Assembly: GCA_963726065.1 (NCBI GenBank)
Contig: CAVSAU010000013.1
Location: 472,826 to 536,825 of the forward strand
DNA: 64,000 bases
Direction of reading: 5' to 3'
DNA from: Neomesorhizobium sp963726065
Lineage (GTDB): Bacteria; Pseudomonadota; Alphaproteobacteria; Rhizobiales; Rhizobiaceae
The stretch's first letter is position 1, and every line of letters begins with the position of its first letter. Of this stretch, positions 1 to 8,827 are shown one piece after another. The notes beneath the pieces were generated by a model that worked only from the letters and a program-made list of their open reading frames with translations, was not told where the DNA came from and did not search any database. Position numbers and translations under genes: made by a program.

Positions 1-592
1 TGCCGATCACCTTGATGCCCGGCAGTTCGGCGGCATGCGGCGATAGACCTCGCGGGCGCGTTGCCATGGCACGCCGAACTTGTTCTCGGCCTTGCCGGTG
101 GAGATCTTCTCGTGGGTCTTGGCGTCGACATCCGGATTGATGCGGAGCGAGACCGGCGCCACCTTGCTCGCGGCCACGGCGCGCGCCGACAAGCAGCTCC
201 AGTTCCGGCTCGGATTCGACGTTGAAGCAATGGATGCCGGCGTCGAGCGCGAAATCCATCTCCCGCGCCGTCTTGCCGACGCCGGAGAACACGATCTTCT
301 TCGGCCGGAATGCCGGCCGCCAGCGCGCGGCGCAGCTCGCCTTCCGACACCACGTCGGCGCCGGCGCCGAGCTTTGCCAGCGTGCTTGAGGACGGCCTGG
401 TTGGAATTCGCCTTCAGCGCATAGCAGACCAGCGCGTCGAGCTCGGCGAAGGCCTTGGCGAAGACGTGGTAGTGCCGGGTCAGCGTCGCCGTCGAATAGC
501 AGTAGAACGGCGTGCCGACCGCCGCCGCGATCTCCGGCAGCGGCCACGTCCTCGGCGAAAAGCACGCCGTCGCGGTAGTCGAAATGGTTCAC
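1..592 (-). CDS. lysA: Diaminopimelate decarboxylase, partial and frameshifted
   Basis: Decarboxylates meso-diaminopimelate to lysine using PLP. Translation from the GTG at 590-592 gives the expected N-terminus (NHFDYRDGVLFAEDV), the PLP-lysine motif YALKAN, then the barrel segments FSGVGKTAREMDFALDAG, SLRINPDVDAKTH and STGKAENKFGV. The C-terminal half lies beyond position 1. Reading it needs at least five frame shifts, near 546, 386, 303, 193 and 36, and conserved sequence resumes after each one. Such clustering fits consensus errors better than gene decay. It lies directly downstream of the small lipoprotein and argH, a familiar rhizobial order. Confidence 0.9.
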   Translation of the reverse strand, partial: MNHFDYRDGVLFAEDVAAAGDRGGGRHAVLLLFDGDADPALPRLRQGLRRARRAGLLCAEGEFQPGRPQARWQSSAPAPTWCRKASCAARWRPAFRPKKIVFSGVGKTAREMDFALDAGIHCFNVESEPELELLVGARRGREQGGAGLAPHQSGCRRQDPREDLHRQGREQVRRAMATRPRGLSPHAAELPGIKVIG

Positions 593-825
593 GGGATCAG
601 GTCCGGCAGTTGCAATGTTATCGAGCAGGCCGTCGAGGATGAAGCGCTTGTCCTTTACCGGCGGCGTCGGTTCCGGCGGCAACGGCTGCTTCGCCTTCTC
701 GGCTTCCTTGCGCGCGTCGACCGCTGCCTGGTAGGGTGTGTCGAGGCCCGATTTGCGGCCGCAGCCCGCCACCACGCCGAGTGCGGCGAGAACGCAGCCA
801 GTGCCGCGAAGAGCCTGCCCGTCAT
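593..825 (-). CDS. Small lipoprotein between argH and lysA, frameshifted
   Basis: A short exported lipoprotein of unknown function, often found between argH and lysA in rhizobia. The ATG at 823-825 starts MTGRLFAALAA. After one missing base near 789 the frame continues as LAALGVVAGC, where V-A-G-C is a lipobox, then CGRKSGLDTPYQAAVDARKEAEKAKQPLPPEPTPPVKDKRFILDGLL. The proline/charge-rich tail is typical of these short lipoproteins. No stop is seen before the lysA start, because the tail is in frame with the lysA GTG. Another indel near 615 probably hides the true stop, so the 3' boundary is uncertain. Confidence 0.6.
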
Positions 826-924
826 CGATTGATCATCCTTGACAATTTGTCCGCCTGTAGTAGCGCATGTCCGCGAGAGCTGGAAACCGGCTTTTCAAAC
901 GCATCTGTCCAGGCGACCAGACGT

Positions 925-2336
925 TCACGCCTTCGCCAGCCGCTTCCGCCAGTATGCGACCTGCCTGCGCACCTCGCTCCGGCGCGGTGCCGCCGAAGGC
1001 TGGTGCGGCTCTGCGACCGAATGCTCCACCGTCAGCACCGAAAAGACGTCTGTCGGTGATCGCCGGATTGATCGCCTGCAGATTCGGCCAGCGGCAGTTC
1101 CTCGAGCCCGATGCTTCCTTGCCTCGGCCAGCGCCACGGCGCGGCCGGTGACGTGATGCGCCTCGCGGAACGGCAGACCGGCCTCGCGCACCAGCCAGTC
1201 GGCAAGGTCGGTCGCGGTCGCATAGCCGGAGCCGGCGGCGCGTCTTCATCGCCTCCGCGTTGATGCGTCATGTCGCGCACCATGCCGGTCATGGCGGCGA
1301 GCATCAGCTCCAGCGTCTCGGCGGCGTCGAACACCGCTTCCTTGTCTTCCTGCATGTCCTTCGAATAGGCGAGCGGCAGGCCCTTCATGACGGTCAGCAG
1401 CGCCGATCAGGTGGCCGTTGATGCGGCCGGTCTTGGCGCGCACCAGTTCGGCGGCGTCCGGGTTCTTCTTCTGCGGCATGATCGAGGAGCCGGTGGAAAA
1501 GCGGTCCGACAGCCGCACGAAACCGAATTGCGGCGTCGACCAGATGACGATCTCTTCGGCCAGCCGCGACAGGTGCATCGCGCAGATCGCCGCGAGCGAC
1601 AGGAATTCCAGCGCGAAATCGCGGTCGGAGACGCTGTCGAGCGAGTTCCTTGTCGGCTCGCGAAAGCCGAGCGCCTGTGCAGTCTTGTGCCGGTCGATCG
1701 GGAAGCCGGTGCCGGCCAGCGCCGCAGCGCCCAGCGGGCTCTCGTCCATGCGCTCGATGGCGTCGCGCACGCGCGGACAGGTCGCGGCAGAACATCTCGA
1801 CATAGGCCATGCAGTGATGGCCGAAGGTCACCGGCTGCGCCGCTCTGCAGATGGGTGAAGCCCGGCATCACCGTTTCGGCATGCTCCTCGGCCTTGTCGA
1901 GGAAGGCTGCGATCAGCTTCTGCAGCGCTCGCGCGGTGCGCAGCGCTTCGGCCTTCACCCAGAGCCGGAAATCGACCGCCACCTGGTCGTTGCGCGAGCG
2001 CGCGGTGTGCAGCCGTCCGGCCGCCGGGCCGATCAGCTCGGCGAGCCGCGCCTCGACGTTCATGTGGATGTCTTCGAGCCGCGTCGAGAACTCGAACGTG
2101 CCGGCCTCGATCTCTGACAGGATCGTGTTCAGCCCGTGAGCGATTTGTCTTTGATCGTCTGCCGAAATGATGCCTTGTTCGGCCAGCATCTCGCGTGCGC
2201 GATGCGAGCCAGCGATGTCCTGCGCATAGAGCTTCTTGTCGAAGCCGATCGAGGCGTTGATCGCTTCCATGATGGCGGCCGGACCCGAGGCAAAACGTCC
2301 GCCCCACATCTGGTTGCTGGCCTTCTTGTCGCTCAT
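925..2336 (-). CDS. argH: Argininosuccinate lyase, frameshifted
   Basis: Last step of arginine synthesis: argininosuccinate to arginine plus fumarate. The ATG at 2334-2336 gives MSDKKASNQMWGGRFASGP. The family signature appears as GSSIMPQKKNPD near 1480, preceded by TARSRNDQVAVDFRLW. The C-terminus ends in VAYWRKRLAKA at the stop at 925. The span matches the usual length of about 465 residues. Conserved segments are split over all three minus frames, with breaks near 1840, 1790, 1400, 1250 and several between 1150 and 1000, which suggests poor consensus. Only 27 bp separate its start from the divergent tlpA start. Confidence 0.93.
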
Positions 2337-2363
2337 CGTGATATCCGATCTCTGGAGAATGAA
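2337..2363. promoter_or_regulatory. 27-bp gap between divergent argH and tlpA starts
   Basis: Only 27 bases lie between the two divergent start codons. Two separate sigma70 promoters cannot fit, so each promoter presumably overlaps the other gene's 5' end, or a real start lies further inside. A GGAG at 2354-2357 serves as ribosome binding site for tlpA. Confidence 0.4.
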
Positions 2364-3056
2364 ATGGCAGATGGAAAAAGCAAACTCTTTCCGGCCTGGC
2401 GGCTGGTGGTGATGGCCGCGCTTGCCGGCACCGTTGCCGGCGCGGTCGCGGTATACGTCAGCGGCCCCCCGTCTGGCAACGCCCCGCTGCCGCAACCGGC
2501 GGTCGCCAGGACGGTCAATGAAGCCGATGTCGCCGCCTGTGCCGCCAAATCAGACAAGGCGAAGGCCTTGGGCGAAGCCGCCAGCGGCGAGGTCGCCGCC
2601 GTGCTCGCCGCCGACCCGCCGCAATCGGTCAAGACGCTTGCCTTCAACGCGCCCGACGGCACGCCGATGACGCTTGCCAAGCTCTCCGGCAAGGCGCTGC
2701 TGGTCAATCTCTGGGCGACATGGTGCGCGCCATGCCGTGCCGAGATGCCGGCGCTGGATACGCTGCAGAAGGAACTCGGTAGCGACAAATTCGAGGTCGT
2801 CGCCGTCAACGTCGACACCGGCGACGATGTGAAGCCGAAGAAGTTCCTCGACGAGATCGGCGTCAAGAGCCTCGGCTACTACCGCGACAACACGCTCGAC
2901 CTGTTCAACGAGCTGAAGAAGCGCGGCCTGGCTCTCGGCTTGCCGGTGACGCTCTTGGTCGATGCCGAGGGCTGCCTGCTCGGCCACATGAACGGCCCGG
3001 CCGAATGGGCCGGAGACGACGCCAAGAGACTGGTGGGAACGCTCGCAGCGCAGTGA
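2364..3056 (+). CDS. tlpA: TlpA-type membrane-anchored thiol:disulfide oxidoreductase
   Basis: A periplasmic thioredoxin-fold reductase of 230 residues, tethered by an N-terminal helix (about residues 11-32). The active site is W120-C-A-P-C124, within NLWATWCAPCRAEMP. The cis-proline segment appears as GLPVTLLVDAEG. In rhizobia TlpA reduces periplasmic cysteines for cytochrome c and cytochrome oxidase maturation. The start at 2364 was chosen for the GGAG 7 bp upstream, although the frame stays open further upstream. It is followed convergently by a multiheme cytochrome gene, a plausible functional partner. Confidence 0.9.
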   Translation: MADGKSKLFPAWRLVVMAALAGTVAGAVAVYVSGPPSGNAPLPQPAVARTVNEADVAACAAKSDKAKALGEAASGEVAAVLAADPPQSVKTLAFNAPDGTPMTLAKLSGKALLVNLWATWCAPCRAEMPALDTLQKELGSDKFEVVAVNVDTGDDVKPKKFLDEIGVKSLGYYRDNTLDLFNELKKRGLALGLPVTLLVDAEGCLLGHMNGPAEWAGDDAKRLVGTLAAQ

Positions 3057-3085
3057 CGGTCGGCGAAGGCTCTCGCCCTCTCCCG

Positions 3086-4000
3086 CTATTGCCCCACGCT
3101 TTTGCCGGCAACCGGCTGCGGCCCGTGGCAACCCATGCAGTCGTCGATCGGGCCTGTCGCCCGGCCGGCGCGTTTGTCGTCCCTATGGCATTCGCCGCAG
3201 AAGGCATGGAACATCCGGTCAACCCGCATTGTCTCGCTTCTGCCCAGGCGCTTGTGGCACGGGAGGCAATTCTCCTTGCCGGTCTGGTCGACGAAATTGT
3301 GGTGGCAGGTGACGCAGGTCACCTTGGTATGGTCGGCATGCAAGAAACCAGCGTGGTCGATCGGTGACGTGCGCAAGCTGGCGAGCCGCATTTCCGACAA
3401 TGGACCCAAGGTGAGCACGGCGGCGATGGCCGCCATCATGAGGAGCACGACGGCAAGCACATGTCCTTCGCGGCTGAGGCCCGACGCAAGGGCCGCGACG
3501 ATGCCGCCCGAGAGCAGGAGGCTCGGACCGATGCCCGCCCCGGCGGCGAGCACGACATGGGCCGCACCGGCCGTGCAGCCCACAATGCCGGCGATCCGGT
3601 GCAGGCCCAATGCCGCAAAGGGTCCGAGCCGCAGCCGCAGGGTGCGGGAGCGTCGCAGCGCAAGCGTAAGGCAGAGTGCCGTGGCGCCGGCGAGGCCGAA
3701 CACGATCTCGACCGGAACGGCGGGCGAGAGCCACTGCCACAATTCCGGCTCCAGGCCAATTGCCAGGACGATGTGCAATCCGAGGCCGCCGGCGGCCAGC
3801 CAGCCCAGCCAACGGTGCCAGGCCGGCTTCAGCGGGAACGGTGGGCAGGCGAGTGCGGCTGCCGCCAGGAGCAGCGCGGCCAGTCCAGGAACACGGACGG
3901 CCCACCAGATCGCATCCGTCGGCTGTAGCGCTACCGCAATGCCGGCCGTGACGAGGAAGGCAAGGCCGAGATGAAATCCGTATCGGAGGAACCGCTGCAT
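3086..4000 (-). CDS. Membrane cytochrome: di-heme b-like domain plus tetraheme c tail
   Basis: A 304-residue protein. Residues 10-200 hold six or so hydrophobic segments. Two of them carry histidine pairs with identical spacing, H62/H76 and H134/H148 (H-x13-H in each helix), the pattern of di-heme b membrane domains such as ferric-reductase-like or cytochrome b proteins. Residues 215-300 hold four CxxCH sites (C229, C245, C268, C288) with extra histidines (HADH, CHH, MFH), resembling a class III c3/c7-type tetraheme module with bis-His ligation. It probably passes electrons between the quinone pool and periplasmic acceptors. I assume start ATG 3998-4000; an upstream in-frame ATG near 4033 is possible. 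The heme assignments are inferred from motifs. Confidence 0.75.
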   Translation of the reverse strand: MQRFLRYGFHLGLAFLVTAGIAVALQPTDAIWWAVRVPGLAALLLAAAALACPPFPLKPAWHRWLGWLAAGGLGLHIVLAIGLEPELWQWLSPAVPVEIVFGLAGATALCLTLALRRSRTLRLRLGPFAALGLHRIAGIVGCTAGAAHVVLAAGAGIGPSLLLSGGIVAALASGLSREGHVLAVVLLMMAAIAAVLTLGPLSEMRLASLRTSPIDHAGFLHADHTKVTCVTCHHNFVDQTGKENCLPCHKRLGRSETMRVDRMFHAFCGECHRDDKRAGRATGPIDDCMGCHGPQPVAGKSVGQ

Positions 4001-4121
4001 CTCGCTGAAAGCCCCGGCATGCCTGGCTGGCATGATGCCGAAAGCCTGTTCAGCGGTCGATAGGACCTTTGTCCTGCCTACAGCTGTCGCGCAGAATGGG
4101 GAAGCTGCTCGGGCCGGCCGA

Positions 4122-5003
4122 TCAGCGCGTCGGCACCGGGTGCTCGCCGCGATAGTCGTAGAAGCCGCGGCCGGTTTTCCTGCCGAGCCAGCCCGCCTCA
4201 ACATATTTCACCAGCAGTGGGCAGGGGCGATATTTCGAATCCGACAGCCCGTCATGCAGCACCTGCATGATCGAAAGGCAGGTGTCGAGGCCGATGAAGT
4301 CAGCGAGCTGCAGCGGCCCCATCGGGTGGTTGGCGCCGAGCCGCATCGCGGTGTCGATGGAATCGACTGAACCGACGCCCTCGTAAAGCGTGTAGATCGC
4401 CTCGTTGATCATCGGCAGAAGGATGCGGTTAACGATGAAGGCCGGAAAATCCTCCGCGACGGTCGCCGTCTTGTCGAGCTTCTGCACGAAGTTCCTGGCC
4501 GCTTCGAAAGTCGCGTCCTCGGTGGCGATGCCGCGCACCAGTTCGACCAGCTTCATCACCGGCACAGGGTTCATGAAGTGGATGCCGATGAAACGCTCCG
4601 GCCGGTCGGTCTGCGCCGCCAGCCTGGTGATCGAAATGGACGACGTGTTGGTGGCAAGGATCGCTTCGGGATTCAGCACCGGGCAGAGTTGCGCATAAAT
4701 CTTGCGCTTCACCGTCTCGTCTTCGGTTGCCGCTTCGATGACGAGGTCGGCGCCGGCGAGGTCTTCCATCTTTGGGGCGGCGGAAATGCGGGCGCTCGCC
4801 GCCTTGCGGTCCTTCTCCTCGAGCTTGCCGTGGCTCACCTGGCGCGCCATGTTGCCGCTTACGGTGGCCATGCCCTTCTCGATCTGCTCGGGCGAGAGGT
4901 CGTAGAGCAGCACGTTGTAGCCGGCGAGCGCGGCGACATGGGCAATGCCGCTGCCCATCTGCCCGGCACCGACGATGCCGACTGTTTCGATCGTTGCGGC
5001 CAT
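4122..5003 (-). CDS. hbd: 3-hydroxybutyryl-CoA dehydrogenase
   Basis: NAD-dependent oxidation of (S)-3-hydroxybutyryl-CoA, 293 residues, full length. The N-terminal Rossmann motif is GIVGAGQMGSGIA. The catalytic region reads TNTSSISITRLA and FMNPVPVMKLVELV, with the catalytic His in IGIHFMNP. The C-terminal dimerisation domain contains NRILLPMINEAI and ends GWLGRKTGRGFYDY. In related genomes it follows etfB-etfA. Here it is on the same strand, but a convergent gene with a strong terminator lies in between, so co-transcription with etfBA is unlikely. Confidence 0.93.
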   Translation of the reverse strand: MAATIETVGIVGAGQMGSGIAHVAALAGYNVLLYDLSPEQIEKGMATVSGNMARQVSHGKLEEKDRKAASARISAAPKMEDLAGADLVIEAATEDETVKRKIYAQLCPVLNPEAILATNTSSISITRLAAQTDRPERFIGIHFMNPVPVMKLVELVRGIATEDATFEAARNFVQKLDKTATVAEDFPAFIVNRILLPMINEAIYTLYEGVGSVDSIDTAMRLGANHPMGPLQLADFIGLDTCLSIMQVLHDGLSDSKYRPCPLLVKYVEAGWLGRKTGRGFYDYRGEHPVPTR

Positions 5004-5254
5004 TACACTGATCCCGTCTTAGGCGGTTCGCCCAATTTTGTTGCAGTGCAAACTAAGAGAGCGAGGCAGTTTCGTCTACCCCGCTCTTTTGGATTTTGCG
5101 CACAGTCCGCATGAAAGTCAAAATGCATGTTTTGGCGCGTTCGCATCACTGCGAAGTCTTGCAACTCGTGGTGACAGCAATGCTTTTGTTCGGGGTTACT
5201 CGCCGGCTCAAACAACAGTATAGTCACCGCGTAAGATCACTGGGATACTTGTCG

Positions 5255-5923
5255 ATGCAGATCGCCGCAATCGATGGCACGCGGCTGACGATCCTGATGA
5301 TCGCCGGCGGACTTTTTTCCGTGGCCGGCATCCTGCTCATGTTTCGGGCGAAGCAAGAAGGCAGCCCGGCCCGGCTCGAACTGTTCGGCCAGAAATTCGA
5401 AGCCGCCTCGACGGGCATCATCGTCTTCCTGATCGGCGCCGCCTTTCTCGCGGCGCCGATGTATGTGCCCGAGCGGCCCCGCGCCAATGCTCCGCGACCG
5501 GCGGCCCAGGCAACGTCGGCAAAAGAGCCGGTCACGAGCGCGCGGGCGGCGGATCCCTCCGGACTGCTGCCGCCGCCTGTCGACAAGGACGAAGCCGAAG
5601 ACAACAACACCATTTCGGCCGCAACGATCCTCGGTATCGGAGAGACGGTTCGCGGCGCGGCGAAAATGGGTGACGTCGACTGGTATGCCGTCGCCGTCGA
5701 TCAGAATGTCGGGAGAGAGCTTCGGGTGGTGCTCAGGCGGATGGGCGGCTATTGCCCGCACTTCACTATCCTTGACGGTACGGAGAAGGTCGTCAAGGAA
5801 ATGGATGCCTGTGAGTTATCCACGGCCACCGATGTGCAGATCGAATCCGACAGATATTTCGTTCAGGTGGACCCTAAGTACCGTGATGTCTCGTACGAGC
5901 TGGCCCTGACCTACAAACAATAG
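5255..5923 (+). CDS. Membrane protein with PPC-like extracytoplasmic domain, function unknown
   Basis: About 222 residues from the ATG at 5255. Two hydrophobic stretches (about residues 8-28 and 49-69) are followed by an Ala/Pro-rich linker and an acidic patch (DKDEAEDNN). A beta-rich C-terminal module contains GETVRGAAKMGDVDWYAVAV, which resembles bacterial pre-peptidase C-terminal (PPC) domains. Two cysteines (YCPHF and DACEL) could form a disulfide. No catalytic motif is visible. The ribosome site is weak, and the frame is open upstream to 5096. It sits convergently between hbd and etfA and ends in a 14-bp-stem terminator. Confidence 0.65.
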   Translation: MQIAAIDGTRLTILMIAGGLFSVAGILLMFRAKQEGSPARLELFGQKFEAASTGIIVFLIGAAFLAAPMYVPERPRANAPRPAAQATSAKEPVTSARAADPSGLLPPPVDKDEAEDNNTISAATILGIGETVRGAAKMGDVDWYAVAVDQNVGRELRVVLRRMGGYCPHFTILDGTEKVVKEMDACELSTATDVQIESDRYFVQVDPKYRDVSYELALTYKQ

Positions 5924-5957
5924 ACGAATGGCCGGTCAGGGGACCGGCCATTCGTTT
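5924..5957. terminator. Bidirectional terminator between convergent genes
   Basis: The 14-bp inverted repeat ACGAATGGCCGGTC / GACCGGCCATTCGT is perfect, has a 4-base loop, is followed by a short T run, and begins inside the stop region of the plus-strand gene. It faces the etfA stop at 5980 on the other strand. Confidence 0.85.
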
Positions 5958-5979
5958 GAAGCAATGAACGTCGAGCGCC

Positions 5980-6909
5980 TTACAGCGCCTTTTCAAGTTC
6001 CGGCAGCACGACGAACAGGTCTCCGACGAGGCCGTAGTCGGCGACCTGGAAGATCGGCGCTTCCTCGTCCTTGTTGATGGCGACGATGACCTTGGAATCC
6101 TTCATGCCGGCGAGGTGCTGGATGGCGCCGGAGATGCCGACCGCGATGTAGAGGTCGGGCGCCACCACCTTGCCGGTCTGGCCGACCTGCCAGTCGTTCG
6201 GCGCATAGCCGGCATCGACCGCGGCGCGGCTGGCGCCGACGGCGGCGCCCAGCTTGTCGGCGACCGGCAGGATGACCTCCTGGAACTTCTCCGAGGAGCC
6301 GAGCGCGCGGCCGCCCGAAATGATGATCTTGGCCGAGGTGAGTTCCGGGCGGTCGCTTTCCGACAGGCGGTTCTCGACAAACGAGGAAAGGCCCGGATTG
6401 GCGGCCGCGCTGACCGTCTCGACGGCAGCCGAACCGCCTTCGCCGGCCGCCTGGAACGACGCCGTGCGCACGGTGATCACCTTGGTCTTGTCGGTTGCCT
6501 GTACCGTCTGGATGGCGTTGCCGGCGTAAATCGGCCGCTTGAAAGTGTCGGGCGAAACCACTTCGATGATTTCCGAGACCTGCATGACGTCGAGCAGGGC
6601 GGCGACGCGCGGCGTCACGTTCTTGCCCATGGTCGTCGCCGGCGCGACGATGGTGTCGTAGTTGCCGGCCAGCGACACGACCAGCGCGGCCACCGGCTCG
6701 GCCAGTCGCTCGGCCAGCTCGTCGGCCTCGGCCAGCAGCACCTTGCGCGCGCCCTTCAGCTTGGCGGCGGCATCGGCGGCAGCCTTGGCGCCTTTGCCAG
6801 CCACCAGGATATCGACATCGGCGCCGATCTTGAGGGCGGCCGAGAGCGCCTTGGCGGTCTGGTCGGAAACGGATGCGTTATCGTGTTCGGCGATCAGAAG
6901 AATAGCCAT
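5980..6909 (-). CDS. etfA: Electron transfer flavoprotein alpha subunit
   Basis: FAD-binding subunit of ETF (309 residues), which takes electrons from acyl-CoA dehydrogenases and passes them to ETF-ubiquinone oxidoreductase. The FAD domain is clear: SGGRALGSSEKF, then GQTGKVVAPDLYIAVGISGA, then KVIVAINKDEEAPIF. etfB lies 20 bp upstream on the same strand, so the two form an operon. The acyl-CoA dehydrogenase of the anthraniloyl-CoA cluster at 35-36 kb is a possible client, by inference only. Confidence 0.96.
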   Translation of the reverse strand: MAILLIAEHDNASVSDQTAKALSAALKIGADVDILVAGKGAKAAADAAAKLKGARKVLLAEADELAERLAEPVAALVVSLAGNYDTIVAPATTMGKNVTPRVAALLDVMQVSEIIEVVSPDTFKRPIYAGNAIQTVQATDKTKVITVRTASFQAAGEGGSAAVETVSAAANPGLSSFVENRLSESDRPELTSAKIIISGGRALGSSEKFQEVILPVADKLGAAVGASRAAVDAGYAPNDWQVGQTGKVVAPDLYIAVGISGAIQHLAGMKDSKVIVAINKDEEAPIFQVADYGLVGDLFVVLPELEKAL

Positions 6910-6929
6910 TTTCTTATCCCTTCCCAGCC

Positions 6930-7679
6930 TTACAAAACGCCGGCTTCGTTCTTGAGCTTGTCGACCAGTTCGGCCACCGTCTTCACCTTGACGCCCGCCT
7001 TGCGGCCGCCCGGCTCCTCGGTCTTGACCACTTTCAGGCGCGGGGTCAGGTCGGCGCCGAAATCTGCCGCGGTCTTTTCGTCCAGCGGCTTCTTCTTCGC
7101 CTTCATGATGTTGGGCAGCGAGGCATAGCGCGGCTGGTTGAGGCGAAGATCGGTGGTGACGATCGCCGGCATCTTGAGCTCGACCGTCTGCAGGCCGCCG
7201 TCGACTTCGCGTGTCACCTTGGCCTTGTCGCCTTCGACGACGACCTTCGAGGCGAAGGTGCCCTGGCTCCAGCCCAGAAGCGCCGCCAGCATCTGGCCGG
7301 TCTGGTTGGCGTCGTCGTCGATCGCCTGCTTGCCGAGGATGACCAGGCTGGGCTTCTCGGCGTCGACGACGCCCTTCAGCACCTTGGCGACGCCGAGCGG
7401 CTCGACCAGTTCGTCGGTCTTGACCAGGATGGCGCGGTCGGCGCCCATGGCGAGCGCGGTGCGCAGCGTTTCCTGCGCCTGCTGCGGACCGACCGAAACC
7501 ACGACGATCTCTTCGACCTTGCCGGCTTCCTTGAGACGGATCGCCTCTTCCACCGCGATCTCGTCGAACGGGTTCATCGACATCTTCACATTGGCAAGTT
7601 CGACGCCCGATCCATCCGATTTCACCCGGATCTTCACGTTGTAATCGACCACCCGTTTGACAGGAACCAGAACTTTCAT
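6930..7679 (-). CDS. etfB: Electron transfer flavoprotein beta subunit
   Basis: AMP-binding subunit of ETF (249 residues). It begins MKVLVPVKRVVDYNVKIRV, carries NPFDEIAVEEAIRLKE and the AMP-site segment ILGKQAIDDDANQTGQM, and ends in the lysine-rich tail seen in the family. The ATG at 7677-7679 was chosen over an upstream in-frame start because the family N-terminus begins there. First gene of etfBA. Confidence 0.96.
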   Translation of the reverse strand: MKVLVPVKRVVDYNVKIRVKSDGSGVELANVKMSMNPFDEIAVEEAIRLKEAGKVEEIVVVSVGPQQAQETLRTALAMGADRAILVKTDELVEPLGVAKVLKGVVDAEKPSLVILGKQAIDDDANQTGQMLAALLGWSQGTFASKVVVEGDKAKVTREVDGGLQTVELKMPAIVTTDLRLNQPRYASLPNIMKAKKKPLDEKTAADFGADLTPRLKVVKTEEPGGRKAGVKVKTVAELVDKLKNEAGVL

Positions 7680-7882
7680 CGAGTTTCTCACCTCTTCGAC
7701 GGAAATTTTGAGCGCGCTATAACAGCGCCGAAGCCGTCCAGCTTGTCGAATGCCGACATACTTGACGGAAAAAGGGTCGTTGTCATGCGCGCTTCCAGCC
7801 CGCAAGGGCCTTGGAAACGCGCGGGACCGTAGTGATGAGTGACGTGAACGTCAATACGCGCGCACGGCTCGAATCGGTTGAA

Positions 7883-8653
7883 TTATTGGCGGCCCCAGCG
7901 CGGCGCCGGCTGCGCATCGACAGGCTGCACGGCGCTTGGCTGATCGACCATGACCGAGCGCGGCGTGACGATCTCGCGGTCGAGCACCGGCTGGTCGCGG
8001 CGCTTCAGGATCAGCACGAGAACGGCGCCGGTGACGATGCCGCCGATATGGCAGGCCCACGATATCTGGTCGTCGCCGCCGGCCAGGAACATCAGGAACT
8101 GGAACACGATCCACAGCGCCAGGACGATATAGGCCGGCAGGCGGAGCGGGATCCGGGCAAAGGCCAGCACCCAGATCTTCACGCGCGGATGCAGGATCAG
8201 GTAGGCGGCGACCACGCCGGCGATGGCGCCGGATGCGCCGATGAGCGGGCTTTGCGAATCCGGAGCGATCAATCCATGCGCGAGCGCCCCGCCCACAGCG
8301 CAGAGCAGGTAGAAGAGCAGGAACCGGAAATGCCCGAGCGCGTCCTCGACATTGTCGCCGAACACCCAGAGGAACAGCATGTTGCCGCCAAGATGGAAGA
8401 TGTCGCCGTGCAGGAAGGAATAGGTGAGGTAGGTGAAATCCTTGGGGACGTAGGCATATTCCGGCGGCAGTTCTGCGATGTCGAAGACCACCGAGGGAAT
8501 GTAGCCGAAGCCGATCAGCGTCGCTTCATGGAAGTTTTCGGTGCCGAGCGAGGTGCAGAGATAGACGATCACATTCGCGGCGATCAGGCCGAACGTGACG
8601 TATTGCAGCTTGATGTATTTCAGGCTGTTGGCGTCGTGGAGCGGAATGAACAT
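7883..8653 (-). CDS. Rhomboid-family intramembrane serine protease
   Basis: A 256-residue polytopic membrane protein. Family motifs are in order: FLHGDIFHLGGNMLFLWVFGDNVED, catalytic Ser in GASGAIAG, and catalytic His in WACHIGG. The spacing is that of active bacterial rhomboids with six helices. The loop before the first motif is long, and the tail after the last helix is soluble and proline-rich. Substrates cannot be told from sequence. It appears to be a single-gene unit. Confidence 0.88.
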   Translation of the reverse strand: MFIPLHDANSLKYIKLQYVTFGLIAANVIVYLCTSLGTENFHEATLIGFGYIPSVVFDIAELPPEYAYVPKDFTYLTYSFLHGDIFHLGGNMLFLWVFGDNVEDALGHFRFLLFYLLCAVGGALAHGLIAPDSQSPLIGASGAIAGVVAAYLILHPRVKIWVLAFARIPLRLPAYIVLALWIVFQFLMFLAGGDDQISWACHIGGIVTGAVLVLILKRRDQPVLDREIVTPRSVMVDQPSAVQPVDAQPAPRWGRQ

Positions 8654-8827
8654 TTTTCCCCGCCGCTCCTCCGGCAGTATCTAAAGAAGCCTTTTGAGAA
8701 TTCGCTCTGGTGAGGCAGGTGGCGTGGTTTTCGAGAACCGAAGCGCAGCGGACATCGGTCCGTGAGCACCGGAAGCGGAGAAAACTGCGTCATATGCCCG
8801 CCAGAGTAGAATTATCAAAATGTCTTC

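Noticed and set aside
1..2336. Programmed frameshifting in lysA and argH
   Set aside because: There are many shifts per gene at unrelated sites without slippery heptamers or downstream structures; sequence errors explain them better.
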